A stretch of 45,611 nt of DNA from Collinsella aerofaciens (GCF_015558785.1 NZ_JADMOP010000004.1:1-45611), one strand, 5' to 3'; shown: positions 27,352 through 35,444, counted from the stretch's first letter. The notes: generated by a model not told the origin, from the sequence alone. Program-made: numbers and translations.

Positions 27352-28038
27352 ATGACCGTTGATCCTTTGATCCAGTCCCTGAAGGGCAAGCTCGTCGTGA
27401 GCGTTCAGGCGTATATGGGCGAGCCGCTTCGTACGCCCGAGACCATGGCTCAAATGTCTCGTGCTTGCGAGCTCGGCGGCGCCGCCGCCATTCGCTGCCA
27501 GGGCCTTGCCGACATTGCCGCCATTAAGGGTCGCTGTGAGGTCCCCGTTATCGGCCTGTGGAAGGATGGGCACGAGGGCGTTTACATCACGCCGACGCTG
27601 CGTCACGCTCGCGCCTGCGTTGCTGCGGGTGCCGATATCGTGGCGATCGACGCCACCGATCGTCCGCGTCCCGACGGCAAGTCGGTCGAGGATACCTTCC
27701 GCCCGCTGCACGAGGAGGGTGTGCTCCTGATGGCGGATTGTGCCACCATCGAGGACATTCGCCGTGCGGTTGATATGGGCTTCGACCTGGTATCTACCAC
27801 GCTTTCTCACGGTGTCGCTGCCATCGACTGCACCATGGCCGATGGCCCCGATCTGCCGCTCCTGCGTCAGGCGACCGAGGAATTCCCCGGTCTTCCCATC
27901 ATCTGCGAGGGCCGCGTGCACACGCCCGAGGAGGCTCGCGCCGCGATCGATGCTGGCGCCTGGGCCGTTGTCGTCGGCACCGCCATCACGCATCCCACGA
28001 GTATTACAAGTTGGTTCAAGGCTGCGCTTGAGGCGTAA
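27352..28038 (+). CDS. nanE: N-acetylmannosamine-6-phosphate 2-epimerase
   Basis: It converts ManNAc-6-P to GlcNAc-6-P, which then enters amino sugar catabolism (nagA and nagB are not in the window). TIM-barrel family motifs: AAAIRCQG near residue 45, VPVIGLWKD, VYITPT, ADIVAIDATDRPRPDGKS, LLMADCATIEDI, STTLSHG (usually TTLSGYT) and PIICEGRVHTPEEA. 228 aa, normal length. ATG 27352 lies 12 nt after GAAAGG (27334-27339). The enzyme is quite specific to sialic acid or ManNAc pathways, so this gene is the firmest evidence that the whole cluster is a nan cluster. Confidence 0.93.
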   Translation: MTVDPLIQSLKGKLVVSVQAYMGEPLRTPETMAQMSRACELGGAAAIRCQGLADIAAIKGRCEVPVIGLWKDGHEGVYITPTLRHARACVAAGADIVAIDATDRPRPDGKSVEDTFRPLHEEGVLLMADCATIEDIRRAVDMGFDLVSTTLSHGVAAIDCTMADGPDLPLLRQATEEFPGLPIICEGRVHTPEEARAAIDAGAWAVVVGTAITHPTSITSWFKAALEA

Positions 28039-28089
28039 GACAGGCCTCGTATCCGCTCGGGGCGGTATACTCAATAAAGGCAATTGATC

Positions 28090-28125
28090 GCGCGGGATCC
28101 GCTGGCCGGGTCCCGCGCTTGTTTT
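28090..28125 (+). terminator. Terminator between nanE and rapZ
   Basis: GCGCGGGA (28090-28097) pairs perfectly with TCCCGCGC (28111-28118), extended inward by GATCC/GGGTC with one wobble, and is followed by TTGTTTT. It ends directly in front of the rapZ ribosome site. A TATACT hexamer (28066-28071) upstream could be a -10, which would place this hairpin in the rapZ leader as an attenuator. Confidence 0.75.
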
Positions 28126-28136
28126 AGGAGGCGCAC

Positions 28137-29057
28137 ATGCAAAAGGGAGATGCCATGGATGCGGCGGAGCGCTCGGAGCGCATCCCCGATATCGTCATCA
28201 TCACCGGAATGTCTGGATCGGGCCGAACGCAGGCCATGCATGTGTTCGAGGACATGGGCTACTTTTGCATCGACAACTTGCCTCCGCGTCTGATCGCCCA
28301 GCTTGCCGAACTCGTCGGCATCAATACGGGCGTGGGCAGGCATCTTGCCGTCACCTGCGACCTGCGCAGCCAGGGCTTGTTCGATGAGCTGCTCGATGCC
28401 GTTGCCGCACTCGAGGAGCGCGAGATGAGCTGTGACATCGTGTTTCTCGAGGCCTCTGACGAGGTGCTGATTCGTCGCTACAGCGAAAATCGCCGCCGTC
28501 ATCCCATTGCCAAGCCGGGGGAGACTACGGCCGATGCCATTCAGCGCGAGCGCCTTCAGCTGCAGGGCGTGCGCGACCGAGCCGATATGATTATCGACAC
28601 GAGCCGTCTGCGTACCTCTGCGCTGCGCAACAAGCTACGTATGGCATTTTCCGAGTTGTCCGACCAGCAGCTCATGGACGTCCACGTGTTCTCGTTTGGC
28701 TTTAAGCACGGCATGCCCGTCGAGGCGGACATTATGATCGACGTCCGCTTCCTGCCCAATCCGTTCTACGATCCCGAGATGCGCACGATGACCGGTCTCG
28801 ATAAAAAGGTCTCCGATTTTGTTCTGGATCATCCCAAGACGCAGGAGTTTTGGAAGGCTTGGACACAGCTGCTCGATACGGTGATGCCGGGCTATATCGC
28901 GGAGGGTAAGCCGCAGCTTTCTATCGCCATCGGCTGTACGGGCGGCCAGCACCGCAGCGTTGCCATTGCCGAGGCCACGGCCCGTTACCTGGAAGGCGCT
29001 CAGTATCATGTGAGCATCTCCCACCGCGACCTGTCGCGCGCCAACACGAAGGCATAG
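28137..29057 (+). CDS. rapZ: RapZ/YvcJ family nucleotide-binding protein
   Basis: A P-loop protein. In E. coli RapZ is an RNA-binding adaptor that controls amino sugar synthesis; in Gram-positives its role is less clear. The N-terminal P-loop is GMSGSGRTQ (Gly24-Thr31), with Arg30 where Walker A normally has Lys. Actinobacterial homologues, as I recall them, often have Arg. The C-terminal domain is well conserved (DVRFLPNPFYDPEMRTMTG, AIGCTGGQHRSVAIAE). 306 aa. ATG 28137 is supported by AGGAGG at 28126-28131; ATG 28155 with AAGGGAG is an alternative. whiA follows 6 nt later. Confidence 0.95.
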   Translation: MQKGDAMDAAERSERIPDIVIITGMSGSGRTQAMHVFEDMGYFCIDNLPPRLIAQLAELVGINTGVGRHLAVTCDLRSQGLFDELLDAVAALEEREMSCDIVFLEASDEVLIRRYSENRRRHPIAKPGETTADAIQRERLQLQGVRDRADMIIDTSRLRTSALRNKLRMAFSELSDQQLMDVHVFSFGFKHGMPVEADIMIDVRFLPNPFYDPEMRTMTGLDKKVSDFVLDHPKTQEFWKAWTQLLDTVMPGYIAEGKPQLSIAIGCTGGQHRSVAIAEATARYLEGAQYHVSISHRDLSRANTKA

Positions 29058-29063
29058 GCCTGC

Positions 29064-29993
29064 ATGTCGTTTACCGCCGAGGTGCGTGACGAGCTTGCGC
29101 GCTGCGAACCCGAATGTGAATACTGCGACTTGTCGACGCTTGCCGCCCTCACGCGCGTGAGCGGTACGCTCTCGCTTGCCGGCTCTGGGCGGTATCGTTT
29201 GACGGTTGCGACTGAGACGGGAGCCGTCGCGCGCACGATGATCACGTTGACGCATCGTATCCTTAAGCTCAAAACGGAGTTCACCGTCCGTAAATCTGTA
29301 TTGCATAAGGTTCGAAACTACCTCATCACCTTGCCTGATCAGCCAGACCTGGATAAGGCCTTGGTTCTGCTGGGTATCCTCGACCGTAGGGGAGGACTTG
29401 TCGCTGGTGTTCCCCGGCACATCGTTGCCCGTCCCTGCTGCAGGCTTGCCTACATTCGCGGCGCGCTCATCGCCGGCGGTTTCGTGGCCGATCCGCGCGG
29501 CGATTTTCATTTGGAGATCGCGGTGCAAGGCGAGCAATATGCCAAGGGACTTTGCGATCTGTTGGAGCAGATTGGGGTCCATGCTCGTGTTAATGCACGG
29601 CGGGGGTCATATGCCGTGTACATTAAGAGCGCCGAGGAAATCGAGCATCTATTAAAGCTGATTGGTGCCAAGCGCAGCGTTGCCGAGATTGAGGAGGCGC
29701 GCGCGGTCAAGTTGGTTAAGAACGATGTGAACCGTCGCGTGAATGCCGAGCTGGCCAATCAGACCAGAAGTGCGGGTGCCGCCCAGCATCAGCTTGCGTT
29801 GATCGATGAGCTCGAACAGCGAGGTTTGCGCGACACGCTTCCGGACGCCTTGGCGGTCTTTTGCGACCTGCGCGAGCGCTATCCTGATCTGTCGCTGCGT
29901 GATTTGGGGGAGATGGCTGACCCTCCCTTGTCGAAGTCAGCCCTCTACCATCGTGTTTTACGGCTTGAAAAGCTCATTGAAGCAAACAGGTAG
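29064..29993 (+). CDS. whiA: WhiA-type DNA-binding regulator
   Basis: WhiA is a conserved Gram-positive transcription factor with a LAGLIDADG-homing-endonuclease-like N-terminal part and a C-terminal helix-turn-helix. It controls sporulation genes in Streptomyces and affects division in other bacteria. Here MSFTAEVRDELAR at the start and RGALIAGGFVADPRGDFHLEI in the middle mark the first part. DLSLRDLGEMADPPLSKSALYHRVLRLEKL near the end marks the HTH. 309 aa. The ribosome site is weak; the gene begins 6 nt after rapZ, so coupled translation is likely. The yvcK gene usually found between rapZ and whiA is absent. Confidence 0.95.
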   Translation: MSFTAEVRDELARCEPECEYCDLSTLAALTRVSGTLSLAGSGRYRLTVATETGAVARTMITLTHRILKLKTEFTVRKSVLHKVRNYLITLPDQPDLDKALVLLGILDRRGGLVAGVPRHIVARPCCRLAYIRGALIAGGFVADPRGDFHLEIAVQGEQYAKGLCDLLEQIGVHARVNARRGSYAVYIKSAEEIEHLLKLIGAKRSVAEIEEARAVKLVKNDVNRRVNAELANQTRSAGAAQHQLALIDELEQRGLRDTLPDALAVFCDLRERYPDLSLRDLGEMADPPLSKSALYHRVLRLEKLIEANR

Positions 29994-30084
29994 TTTGAAG
30001 TAACGACTTATATATGGATTTAGCTGCTATTTTAGTCTTTAAAACGTTTTAACGTAAATTTGATTTTCAATTTCGAGCATTCTC

Positions 30085-30114
30085 GTGAAATTCAAGTCAA
30101 AAAAAAGGTATATT
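30085..30114 (+). promoter_or_regulatory. Probable gap promoter in an AT-rich spacer
   Basis: GTGAAA (30085-30090), an 18-nt spacer and TATATT (30109-30114) fit a housekeeping promoter. The 193-nt spacer is strongly AT-rich and also has the palindrome TTAAAACGTTTTAA near 30040-30053, a possible regulator site. Confidence 0.45.
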
Positions 30115-30186
30115 AGGCGAGTGGTTAGTTTGTGGGCCTCAACGGCGGGCGCTGTAGCTCGCGGGGGCCTTACGAAAGGAGACACA

Positions 30187-31212
30187 ATGGCAGTAAAGGT
30201 TGCTATTAACGGCTTCGGTCGCATCGGTCGTCTGGCTTTCCGTCAGATGTTCGGTCATGAGGGCTCCGAGATCGTCGCTATCAACGACCTCACCTCTCCC
30301 GATATGCTCGCTTACCTGCTGAAGTACGACTCCACGCAGGGCAACTACGCTCGCGATCACGAGGTCGTTGCTGGCGAGGATTCCATCACCGTTGACGGCA
30401 AGGAGATCAAGATCTACAAGGAGGCCGACGCTAACAACCTGCCTTGGGGCGACCTTGACGTCGACGTCGTTCTCGAGTGCACCGGCTTCTACACCAGCAA
30501 GGCTAAGGCTCAGGCCCACATCAACGCTGGCGCCAAGAAGGTCGTCATCTCCGCTCCGGCCGGCAGCGATCTGCCCACCATCGTGTACAACGTCAACCAT
30601 GAGACGCTGACTGCTGAGGACAACATCATCTCCGCTGCTTCCTGCACCACCAACTGCCTCGCCCCGATGGCCAAGGGTCTGAACGACTTCGCTCCCATCG
30701 TGTCCGGCATCATGACCACCATCCACGCCTTCACCGGCGACCAGATGCCGCTCGACGGCCCGCAGCGCAAGGGCAACTTCCGTCGCTCCCGCGCCTGCTC
30801 CGAGAACATCGTCCCGAACACCACGGGCGCTGCCAAGGCCATCGGCCTGGTTCTCCCCGAGCTCAACGGCAAGCTCATCGGTGCCGCCCAGCGCGTCCCG
30901 ACGCCGACCGGCTCGCTGACCAACCTCTACGCCGTCGTTGACAAGAAGGTCACCGTCGACGAGGTCAACGCTGCCATGAAGGCCTACGCCGAGACCATCC
31001 CCGAGACCTTCGCCTACAACGAGGACCAGATCGTCTCCCGCGACATCGTCGGCGAGACCCACGGCTCCATCTTCGACGCCACTCAGACCATGTGCTCTGA
31101 CCTCGGCAACGGCCAGACCCTCGTTCAGGTCACCTCTTGGTACGACAACGAGAACTCCTACACCTCTCAGATGGTCCGCACCATCAAGTACTTCGAGAAG
31201 TTCGTTGCTTAA
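30187..31212 (+). CDS. gap: Glyceraldehyde-3-phosphate dehydrogenase
   Basis: It oxidises glyceraldehyde-3-phosphate to 1,3-bisphosphoglycerate with NAD in glycolysis. The N-terminal Rossmann motif is [16 protein letters not shown], and the catalytic nucleophile Cys153 sits in [19 protein letters not shown] and the C-terminal [14 protein letters not shown] are conserved. 341 aa. ATG 30187 is set by GAAAGGAG. Codon use is strongly biased, as in highly expressed genes. It leads the glycolytic block, but a strong terminator separates it from pgk. Confidence 0.98.
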   Translation: MAVKVAINGFGRIGRLAFRQMFGHEGSEIVAINDLTSPDMLAYLLKYDSTQGNYARDHEVVAGEDSITVDGKEIKIYKEADANNLPWGDLDVDVVLECTGFYTSKAKAQAHINAGAKKVVISAPAGSDLPTIVYNVNHETLTAEDNIISAASCTTNCLAPMAKGLNDFAPIVSGIMTTIHAFTGDQMPLDGPQRKGNFRRSRACSENIVPNTTGAAKAIGLVLPELNGKLIGAAQRVPTPTGSLTNLYAVVDKKVTVDEVNAAMKAYAETIPETFAYNEDQIVSRDIVGETHGSIFDATQTMCSDLGNGQTLVQVTSWYDNENSYTSQMVRTIKYFEKFVA

Positions 31213-31249
31213 TTTAGTTTTTAGCGAATAGCTCGTTGAGCGTCTAAAG

Positions 31250-31296
31250 AAGGGCGCGGCCTTATAGGGCTTACACCCTAGGGTCGCGCCCTTTTT
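31250..31296 (+). terminator. Strong terminator between gap and pgk
   Basis: A 12-bp stem (31250-31261 with 31282-31293, one G-U) with a secondary TAGGG/CCCTA pairing in the loop is followed by a T-run (31292-31296). It should cut most gap transcripts before pgk. Confidence 0.9.
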
Positions 31297-31306
31297 ATAG
31301 GAAATC

Positions 31307-31329
31307 GTCTGCCGTAATGGGAGGCAGAC
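31307..31329 (+). other. Leader hairpin upstream of pgk
   Basis: GTCTGCC (31307-31313) pairs with GGCAGAC (31323-31329), 7 bp and perfect, starting 10 nt after the gap terminator and ending shortly before the pgk ribosome site. It may protect the 5' end of pgk mRNA. No clear promoter is seen in the short gap. Confidence 0.45.
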
Positions 31330-31352
31330 ACGTACGAAAGGTAGAAGCAAAC

Positions 31353-32543
31353 ATGGCCTTTACCAAGAAGACCGTCCGCGACATCGATGTCGACGGCAAG
31401 CGCGTTCTCGTCCGCGTTGACTTTAACGTGCCTATCAAGGATGGCGTCGTTGGCGACACCACCCGTATCAAGGCTGCCCTGCCCACCATCAACTACCTCG
31501 TTGAGCACAACGCTCGCGTCATCCTCATGAGCCACCTCGGCCGTCCCGAGGGCACCGGGTTCCAGCCCGAGCTGTCCCTCGAGCCCGTCGCCAAGAAGCT
31601 CGCTGAGCTCTCTGGTCTCGACGTTGCCTTTGTCGCCGACACCTACGGCGAGAAGGCTGCTGAGGCTGTCGCCGCCGTCGAGCCGGGCAAGGTTCTCGTT
31701 CTCGAGAACGTCCGTTTTGACAAGCGTGAGAAGAAGAACGATCCCGAGATCGCTAAGAAGCTCGCTTCCTATGGTGACGTCTTCGTTCTCGATGCCTTCG
31801 GCACCGCTCACCGCGCCCAGGGTTCCGTCGTGGGCCCCGCCGCTTACCTGCCCGCAGTCGCTGGCTTCCTGCTCGAGAAGGAGGTCGACACGCTGACCGG
31901 CATCTTCGCCGAGCCCGAGCGTCCCTTCGTCGCTATCGTCGGCGGTTCCAAGGTTTCCTCCAAGATCGGCGTGCTCGATCACCTCATCGACTCTGCTGAC
32001 ACCCTGATCATCGGTGGCGGCATGGCCTACACCTTCTTCCTGGCTCAGGGCCTGTCCGTTGGTCAGTCCCTCAAGGAAGAGGACTGGGTCGAGCGCGCTG
32101 GCGAGATGCTCAAGAAGGCCGAGGAGAAGGGCGTCAAGATCCTGCTCCCCATCGATAACCGCGTTGCCGATCACTTTGGCGAGGACGCTGTCCCCGAGGT
32201 TGTCGCTTCCGACGCTATCCCCGACGATCGTGAGGGCATGGACATCGGCCCCAAGACCGAGGAGCTCTACGCCGAGGCCGTCAAGGGCGCCAAGACCGTG
32301 TTCTGGAATGGCCCCATGGGCGTCTTCGAGTTCGACAACTTCGCTCACGGCACTCAGGCTATCGCCGAGGCTGTCGCCGAGGCCGACTGCACCTCGATCA
32401 TCGGCGGTGGCGACTCCGTCGCAGCTGTCAACAAGTTCAACCTGGCCGACAAGATGAGCTGGATCTCCACCGGTGGTGGCGCTTCCATGGAGCTCGTCGA
32501 GGGTAAGGCCCTGCCCGGAGTGGAGGCGCTTCTCGATGCCTAA
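31353..32543 (+). CDS. pgk: Phosphoglycerate kinase
   Basis: It transfers phosphate from 1,3-bisphosphoglycerate to ADP in glycolysis. Conserved parts: RVDFNVPIKDG and SHLGRPEG in the N-domain, the FGTAHR segment, AIVGGSKVSSKIGVLDHL at the hinge, NGPMGVFE, and GGGDSVAAV with STGGGASMELVEG in the nucleotide site. 396 aa, the usual length. ATG 31353 follows GAAAGG at 31336-31341. Its last codons overlap the tpiA start by 8 nt (ATGCCTAA), so the two are translationally coupled. Confidence 0.98.
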   Translation: MAFTKKTVRDIDVDGKRVLVRVDFNVPIKDGVVGDTTRIKAALPTINYLVEHNARVILMSHLGRPEGTGFQPELSLEPVAKKLAELSGLDVAFVADTYGEKAAEAVAAVEPGKVLVLENVRFDKREKKNDPEIAKKLASYGDVFVLDAFGTAHRAQGSVVGPAAYLPAVAGFLLEKEVDTLTGIFAEPERPFVAIVGGSKVSSKIGVLDHLIDSADTLIIGGGMAYTFFLAQGLSVGQSLKEEDWVERAGEMLKKAEEKGVKILLPIDNRVADHFGEDAVPEVVASDAIPDDREGMDIGPKTEELYAEAVKGAKTVFWNGPMGVFEFDNFAHGTQAIAEAVAEADCTSIIGGGDSVAAVNKFNLADKMSWISTGGGASMELVEGKALPGVEALLDA

Positions 32544-33303
32544 TCGCACCCTTCTTATCGCTGGTAACTGGAAGATGAACAACGACGTCGCCGAGGCTGC
32601 CAAGCTCGCCGACGAGCTGGCTCAGGCTCTGCCCGAGGTTCCGGCTGGCGTCGAGGTGCTCGTCTGCCCTCCGACCATCGACATCACCACGGTTCATGAT
32701 CGCATTCAGGCTGCCCCCATCGCCCTCGGTGCACAGAACGTGTACTGGGAGGCCAAGGGTGCCTTCACCGGTGAGTCCTCTTGCGACATGCTCAAGTCCG
32801 CTGGCTGCACCTACTGCATCATCGGTCACTCCGAGCGTCGCGACTACTTCCACGAGACCGACGAGGACCAGAACAAGAAGGCTAAGGCTCTCGTTGCCGC
32901 CGGCCTTGTTCCCGTCTTCTGCTGCGGCGAGTCCCTCGAGGTCCGCGAGGCTGGCACCTATGTCGAGCACGTCGTGAACCAGGTCAAGGCTGGCCTTGCT
33001 GGTCTTGAGATCACCTGCCCCAAGCAGGTCGTCGTCGCCTACGAGCCCATCTGGGCCATCGGCACCGGCAAGACCGCTACCGCCGAGGACGCTCAGGAGG
33101 TCTGCGGTGCTATCCGTGAGACCCTCAAGGAGATGTTCGGCGAGGAGCTCGCTAACGGCATCCGCGTGCTGTATGGCGGTTCCGCCAAGCCCGGCAACAT
33201 CGCCGAGCTCGTCGCCAAGCCCGACGTTGACGGCGCCCTCGTGGGCGGCGCTTCGCTCAAGGCTGCCGACTTCGCCTCTATGGTCGTCAAGGCAGGCGAG
33301 TAG
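32536..33303 (+). CDS. tpiA: Triosephosphate isomerase
   Basis: It interconverts dihydroxyacetone phosphate and glyceraldehyde-3-phosphate. The substrate Lys is in AGNWKMNND at the N-terminus, the electrophilic His98 in IIGHSERR and the catalytic Glu170 in AYEPIWAIGTG, the TIM signature. The phosphate-binding GGSAKPGN and GALVGGASL close the barrel. 255 aa. ATG 32536 overlaps the end of pgk; GGAGG at 32521-32525 lies inside pgk at a workable distance. Confidence 0.98.
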   Translation: MPNRTLLIAGNWKMNNDVAEAAKLADELAQALPEVPAGVEVLVCPPTIDITTVHDRIQAAPIALGAQNVYWEAKGAFTGESSCDMLKSAGCTYCIIGHSERRDYFHETDEDQNKKAKALVAAGLVPVFCCGESLEVREAGTYVEHVVNQVKAGLAGLEITCPKQVVVAYEPIWAIGTGKTATAEDAQEVCGAIRETLKEMFGEELANGIRVLYGGSAKPGNIAELVAKPDVDGALVGGASLKAADFASMVVKAGE

Positions 33304-33308
33304 GACAT

Positions 33309-34862
33309 ATGGCACAACGTCATCTTCCTGCACTCCTGATTATCATGGATGGCTGCGGCCTTGCTCCGGCCGATGGCGAGAACGCCGTCGCCGCTGCCAA
33401 GACGCCCTTCCTTGATGGCCTGTACGAGAAGTACCCCCACACCACGCTCGGTGCTTCGGGCGAGGACGTGGGCCTTCCCGACGGCCAGATGGGTAACTCC
33501 GAGGTGGGTCACCTCAACATCGGTGCCGGCCGCATCGTGTTCCAGGAGCTTTCGCGCATCAACAATGCCATCAAGGACGGCTCCATCGCCAAGAACGAGG
33601 TTTTCGTCAAGGCTATGGACGATGTCAAGGCTGACGGTAAGACTCTCCACCTCATGGGCCTTATGAGCCCTGGCGGTGTTCATTCTCACATGAACCACGT
33701 CGAGGCTCTGGTCAAGATGGCTGCCGAGCACGGTGTCAAGACCGTTCGCGTCCACGCCTTCATGGATGGTCGCGACGTTGACCCGCAGTCCGGTGCCGGT
33801 TACATGAGTGAGTTCTGCGCCTTCCTGGCTAAGATCTCCGAGGAGACCGGTTGCGACGCTCGCGTTGCCACCGTCTCGGGCCGTTATTGGGCCATGGACC
33901 GCGATAATCGTTGGGAGCGCATCCAGCGCGCCTACGACGTCATGGTCAACGCGTCCGATGCTGATACCGACCCCGTTGCCGGTATCAAGGCCTACTACGA
34001 GAAGGACCCGCGCGGCGACGAGTTCGTGGAGCCCTTCGCTGCCCACAACGAGGGCATTCACGAGGGCGACGCGGCCATCTTCTTCAACTTCCGTCCCGAC
34101 CGCGCTCGTCAGATGACCCGCGTGTTCACGGACAAGGAGTTCGACGGCTTTGAGCGCGAGCAGATCAAGCTTTCGCACTTTGTGACGATGACCGAGTATG
34201 ATCCGACGTTTGACGTCGAGGTCGCCTTCCCCAAGACGTTCCCCGAGAACGTCCTGGCCGACGTTATCGCCGCCAATGGCCTGAAGCAGCTGCACACTGC
34301 CGAGACCGAGAAGTACGCCCACGTGACGTTCTTCCTCAACGGTGGCATCGAGGAGCCCAAGGAGGGCGAGGAGCGCGTGCTCGTCGCTTCCCCCAAGGTT
34401 GCTACCTACGATCTGCAGCCCGAGATGAGCGCTCCCGAGGTTACCGAGAAGCTCGTCGCCGCCATCAACGAGGATCGCGCTGATTTCTACATTGTGAACT
34501 TCGCGAACTGCGACATGGTTGGTCACACCGGTGTCTTCGACGCTGCCGTTAAGGCCGTTGAGGCTGTTGACGATGCCCTGTCCAAGGTTGTCCCGGCGAT
34601 TCTCGCCAAGGGCGGCTTTGCACTGATTACCGCCGACCACGGCAACGCCGATCACATGTTTGACGTTGCTTCCGACGGTTCCAAGCATCCGTTTACGGCT
34701 CACACCACCAACCGCGTGCCGTTCATCATCGTTGATGAGAAGGCCAAGCTCACCGGTATCGAGGACGGCCGTCTTTCCGATATCGCTCCGACCATGCTCA
34801 CCATGGCTGGTATTGAGCCTTCCGCCGAGATGACGGGCCGCGTGCTCGCTACCGAGGCCTAA
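33309..34862 (+). CDS. gpmI: 2,3-bisphosphoglycerate-independent phosphoglycerate mutase
   Basis: It converts 3-phosphoglycerate to 2-phosphoglycerate using a phosphoserine intermediate and manganese, without 2,3-BPG. Nucleophile Ser64 sits in GQMGNSEVGHLNIGAGR; metal ligands are seen in IIMDGCG, HAFMDGRDVDP, NCDMVGHTG and ITADHGNADHM. 517 aa, the normal length. It begins 6 nt after tpiA with a weak ribosome site and ends before a strong terminator. Its place between tpiA and secG extends the usual gap-pgk-tpiA-secG order. Confidence 0.97.
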   Translation: MAQRHLPALLIIMDGCGLAPADGENAVAAAKTPFLDGLYEKYPHTTLGASGEDVGLPDGQMGNSEVGHLNIGAGRIVFQELSRINNAIKDGSIAKNEVFVKAMDDVKADGKTLHLMGLMSPGGVHSHMNHVEALVKMAAEHGVKTVRVHAFMDGRDVDPQSGAGYMSEFCAFLAKISEETGCDARVATVSGRYWAMDRDNRWERIQRAYDVMVNASDADTDPVAGIKAYYEKDPRGDEFVEPFAAHNEGIHEGDAAIFFNFRPDRARQMTRVFTDKEFDGFEREQIKLSHFVTMTEYDPTFDVEVAFPKTFPENVLADVIAANGLKQLHTAETEKYAHVTFFLNGGIEEPKEGEERVLVASPKVATYDLQPEMSAPEVTEKLVAAINEDRADFYIVNFANCDMVGHTGVFDAAVKAVEAVDDALSKVVPAILAKGGFALITADHGNADHMFDVASDGSKHPFTAHTTNRVPFIIVDEKAKLTGIEDGRLSDIAPTMLTMAGIEPSAEMTGRVLATEA

Positions 34863-34887
34863 TAGAAAACAAATACCGTTTTCTAGC

Positions 34888-34922
34888 AAGGGGGTTGTCC
34901 ACAACCGGACAACCCCCTTTTT
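34888..34922 (+). terminator. Terminator after gpmI
   Basis: A 13-bp perfect stem (34888-34900 with 34907-34919) with loop ACAACC is followed by a T-run to 34922. It is a strong end to the glycolytic operon. Confidence 0.95.
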
Positions 34923-34981
34923 GGTATTTCTGCCATTTCCACCCCGTCCTTGAGTGGCAGGTAGGGGAGAGCGGGGGATTG

Positions 34982-34990
34982 TGGTACAGT
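34982..34990 (+). promoter_or_regulatory. Extended -10 promoter of secG
   Basis: TGG-TACAGT is an extended -10 element 37 nt before the secG ATG. No good -35 is at the right distance, which is tolerable for an extended -10. It lies downstream of the gpmI terminator, so secG needs its own promoter. Confidence 0.45.
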
Positions 34991-35026
34991 ACTGGAGTTT
35001 GAACTGTTCTATTAAGGAGCTTATCT

Positions 35027-35281
35027 ATGGGTCCGTTCCAGATTCTTCTGTTTGTCGTTTGGGCTGTTTCTGCCGTGGCGCTGACGATTCTCGTCCTGAT
35101 GCATTCCGGTAAGGGTACCGGCGTTTCGGATATGATTGCCAGCTCGCTGTATAACTCCAGCTCTGCCACGGGCGTTATGGAGCAGAACCTTGACCGCCTG
35201 ACCGTCATCATGGCTGTCGTGTTTGCCGTGTGCGTCGTGCTGTGCATGTTCTTCTTCCCGCAGGGCATCGTGGGCTACTAA
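35027..35281 (+). CDS. secG: Preprotein translocase subunit SecG
   Basis: A small membrane subunit of the SecYEG channel that helps SecA-driven export. It has 84 aa with two hydrophobic segments, about residues 3-23 (ILLFVVWAVSAVALTILVLM) and 57-80. Between them lies the family's conserved HSGKGTGVSDMIASSL loop. ATG 35027 has AAGGAG upstream. It stands alone between two terminators, after the glycolytic block as in many actinobacteria. Confidence 0.95.
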   Translation: MGPFQILLFVVWAVSAVALTILVLMHSGKGTGVSDMIASSLYNSSSATGVMEQNLDRLTVIMAVVFAVCVVLCMFFFPQGIVGY

Positions 35282-35303
35282 TCACGAGCCGCGTAAATAC
35301 TTG

Positions 35304-35334
35304 AAAAGGGTCCCGCAAGTGCGGGACCCTTTTT
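35304..35334 (+). terminator. Terminator after secG
   Basis: AAAAGGGTCCCGC (35304-35316) pairs with GCGGGACCCTTTT, loop AAGT, and the T-run ends at 35334. A classic strong intrinsic terminator. Confidence 0.95.
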
Positions 35335-35346
35335 GTTTACATATTT

Positions 35347-35375
35347 GTAACAGAGTCAAAATATCCTCATATACT
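35347..35375 (+). promoter_or_regulatory. Candidate promoter of the second ABC transporter operon
   Basis: GTAACA (35347-35352), a 17-nt spacer and TATACT (35370-35375) give a plausible promoter just after the secG terminator. It would make a leader of about 190 nt. TTGACG at 35522-35527 is an alternative -35 with a poor -10. Confidence 0.4.
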
Positions 35376-35444
35376 TCGCCCAACTAAAGAAAATCTCGAC
35401 CGTTAACCGGAATTAGCCCCAAATCGTGCATAAAATGCGCTACT

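Noticed and set aside
33093-34904. A 603-aa minus-strand open frame over gpmI and tpiA
   Set aside because: It is a shadow of conserved glycolytic genes. Its sequence is rich in Val, Gly, Asp and Leu with no recognisable domain.
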